From Alistipes sp. (GTDB lineage: Bacteria; Bacteroidota; Bacteroidia; Bacteroidales; Rikenellaceae): a stretch of 64,000 bases of DNA. Every line of letters starts with the position of its first letter. Positions within the stretch are counted from its first letter, which is position 1. Position numbers and translations under genes: made by a program. The stretch lies in NCBI GenBank assembly GCA_017465575.1, contig JAFTVX010000004.1:33986-97985 (forward strand), written 5' to 3'. Shown here piece after piece: positions 62,925 to 64,000 of the stretch. Under the pieces are notes generated by a model. That model was not told the origin of the DNA. It searched no databases and saw nothing but the letters and a program-made list of their open reading frames with translations.

Positions 62925-63104
62925 ATGGAGATTAAGAATAAGGTATTGGCAACAATGAAGGAGGCAGGCGAGCCCCTTAACGCAGGTAAGATTGCAGAGC
63001 TCTCGGGCATCGACCGCAAGGAGGTAGACAAGGCGATGAAGCAGCTCAAGGATGAGGGCGCAATCGTATCACCCGTACGCTGCAAGTGGGAGCCCGCAAA
63101 GTAG
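62925..63104 (+). CDS. Mini winged-helix DNA-binding protein
   Basis: 59 residues, from the ATG at 62925 to [53 protein letters not shown] is a bare HTH/winged-helix domain of the type annotated 'transcriptional regulator' in Bacteroidetes, with a short basic tail (VRCKWEPAK). Co-transcribed with rubredoxin (23-nt gap). Coding character and the terminator right after support a real gene. Confidence 0.8.
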   Translation: MEIKNKVLATMKEAGEPLNAGKIAELSGIDRKEVDKAMKQLKDEGAIVSPVRCKWEPAK

Positions 63105-63124
63105 GTGTACTCTAATACAGACAA

Positions 63125-63160
63125 AAAACGGCAAGTTCTCAATTGAGGCTTGCCGTTTTG
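63125..63160 (+). terminator. Terminator of the rubredoxin operon
   Basis: AAAACGGCAAG/CTTGCCGTTTT (63125-63135 and 63149-63159) with a T-rich end. Confidence 0.85.
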
Positions 63161-63177
63161 CTTTAAACTTGCCTTTA

Positions 63178-63420
63178 TCGGCAACCCCGCCCAAAATCAC
63201 CGCCACCGAAGCGGATTATAGCGGGGCAAAGGCTTTAAGAGCCTTGGCTCTGTGGGGTGAGTGGATTGGGGCGAGGGGGCTTGCTCACTCGAAACATATC
63301 CACTCGCCACACACAACAACCGCAGGATGTGAAGCCTTAGTCTATAGACACAACACACAGCGGTCTGCCTATAAATCCATATCAACCCTTAATCAAAATA
63401 AAAACCTAGGGGGTCGAACG
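63178..63420. repeat. Direct repeat unit 1 (about 240 bp) with hairpin
   Basis: Starts GGCAACCCCGCCCAAAA and ends GGGGGTCGAACGA. Carries arms GTGGGGTGAGTGGAT/ATCCACTCGCCACAC (63252-63266 and 63298-63312) around GGGCTTGC (63277-63284, the same core as in the tRNA-linked palindromes). Followed by a short hairpin around GATGCATATTCGAAAATATGCATC. No gene is visible from 63105 to 63886. Confidence 0.8.
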
Positions 63421-63483
63421 ATGCATATTCGAAAATATGCATCGTCGCCGTATAAAATTGTTTAGGTTTAGAGAACAATTTTA

Positions 63484-63730
63484 TCGGCAACCCCGCCCAA
63501 AACCAACCGCCACCGAAGCTGGGTATAACGGGTCAGAGGTTTAAGAGCCTTGGCTCTGTGGGGTGAGTGGATTGGGGGCGAGGGGGCTTGCTCACTCGAA
63601 ACATATCCACTCGCCACACACAACAACCGCAGGATGTGAGCCTTAGCCCATAAACCACACAAACATCGGTCAGCCTATAAAACTCATTTATACCCTTAAT
63701 CAAAATAAAAATATAGGGGGTCGAACGAGG
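63484..63730. repeat. Direct repeat unit 2 (about 240 bp)
   Basis: Same order of blocks as unit 1, including GGGCTTGC (63584-63591) inside the GTGGGGTGAGTGGAT/ATCCACTC stem. The ends have diverged. It ends GGGGGTCGAACGA and is followed by a GGCCGAC/GTCGGCC hairpin (about 63729-63758). Confidence 0.8.
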
Positions 63731-63886
63731 CCGACTAAAAAGTGATTTTTGGTCGGCCTTGTTGTTTATGTTTGCGATAGTCGAAAAAAAGAGTTGCAAG
63801 ATAAATAACTAGAAAATATTAGTATCTTTTTTACAGATGCCGCTTATAGGCGTTCATACATTGCTAAAATGCCATTTATAGACTCC

Positions 63887-64000
63887 CTACGCAGGTTGTT
63901 TATTAGTATTTCGTATTGCTAGAGTTCTGATATATTTTCGGATATTATGTGCCGTGGCGATTGTTGCAAACTCCGCCTTTACCATCGTGTGTCCACGATA
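63887..64000 (-). mobile_element. 3' end of an IS transposase (IS5/IS1182-type DDE)
   Basis: Last 37 codons of a minus-strand ORF that runs out of the window and stops with TAG at 63887-63889. The peptide YRGHTMVKAEFATIATAHNIRK matches the C-terminal helix of DDE transposases of the IS1182/IS5 group (VxxEFxxxATAHNxRK). Between 63760 and 63886 lies the presumptive IS end; a terminal inverted repeat cannot be paired because the other end is outside. Confidence 0.7.

Noticed and set aside
63052-63799. ORFs of 137, 62, 64 and 88 residues
   Set aside because: They arise from the two direct repeats and their hairpins; no protein motif.

Overview
The window reads as a chromosome segment of a gut-type Bacteroidales, most like Alistipes/Rikenellaceae. 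Evidence: promoters follow the Bacteroidetes pattern TTTG-N19/20-TAnnTTTG rather than -35/-10. Start codons lack strong Shine-Dalgarno sites. Lipoproteins with BACON, OB-fold and SusE/SusD-like parts are common, and a Na+-pumping methylmalonyl-CoA decarboxylase operon sits with meaB. The genus is an inference from gene content only.

Layout. 1-13.4 kb: a truncated multidomain lipoprotein; a DAACS symporter - iron alcohol dehydrogenase - M16 protease operon; a sirtuin overlapping an L,D-transpeptidase; a structured ncRNA and a small lipoprotein; two secreted unknowns; meaB with a thioredoxin-fold protein. 13.6-18.1 kb: methylmalonyl-CoA epimerase and decarboxylase subunits alpha, gamma-like, biotin carrier and beta, which together with meaB serve propionate metabolism. 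18.1-18.7 kb: a nested palindrome, then two opposed arrays of 11-bp repeats. 18.7-22.3 kb: a one-TM unknown and mutS. 22.3-25 kb: a second copy of the ncRNA, then an AT-rich type II restriction-modification pair. 25-28.4 kb: RecD-like helicase, an unknown protein, a DUF3822-like protein and rsmD.

28.5-36.1 kb: tRNA-Asp followed by a partly duplicated block of palindromes; a WYL regulator with an orphan SusD-like lipoprotein; a zinc-ribbon protein; a kinase-fold protein; DUF1232; msrA; a CAT-like protein; a DUF1295 protein; and tRNA-His followed by the same composite palindrome in mirror orientation. 36.1-40.4 kb: S1/P1 nuclease, rho, a pRiA4b ORF3-like protein, miaA, tRNA-Leu. 40.4-42.7 kb: an AT-rich two-gene unit, a DUF3883 nuclease-like protein plus a small-alarmone-hydrolase-like HD protein. 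42.8-46.3 kb: ispF, S26 peptidase, HprK-like kinase and an ABC exporter. 46.4-58.2 kb: GH2 glycosidase, addA, addB, a GIN-domain protein, a HAD hydrolase and two M23 peptidases. 58.3-63.1 kb: alaS, gpmI, rubredoxin and a mini winged-helix protein. 63.2-64 kb: two direct repeats of about 240 bp and the 3' end of a transposase.

The strongest unexplained signals are non-coding. (1) Two paralogous RNAs of about 240 nt share an identical architecture with compensatory stem changes. (2) Two 11-bp-period arrays stand in inverted orientation. (3) Nested palindromes of about 110-130 bp lie just downstream of genes, several of them carrying a conserved GCAAGCCC loop inside otherwise unrelated stems. 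The best protein-level candidate for a new system is the DUF3883 + HD alarmone-hydrolase-like pair beside tRNA-Leu.
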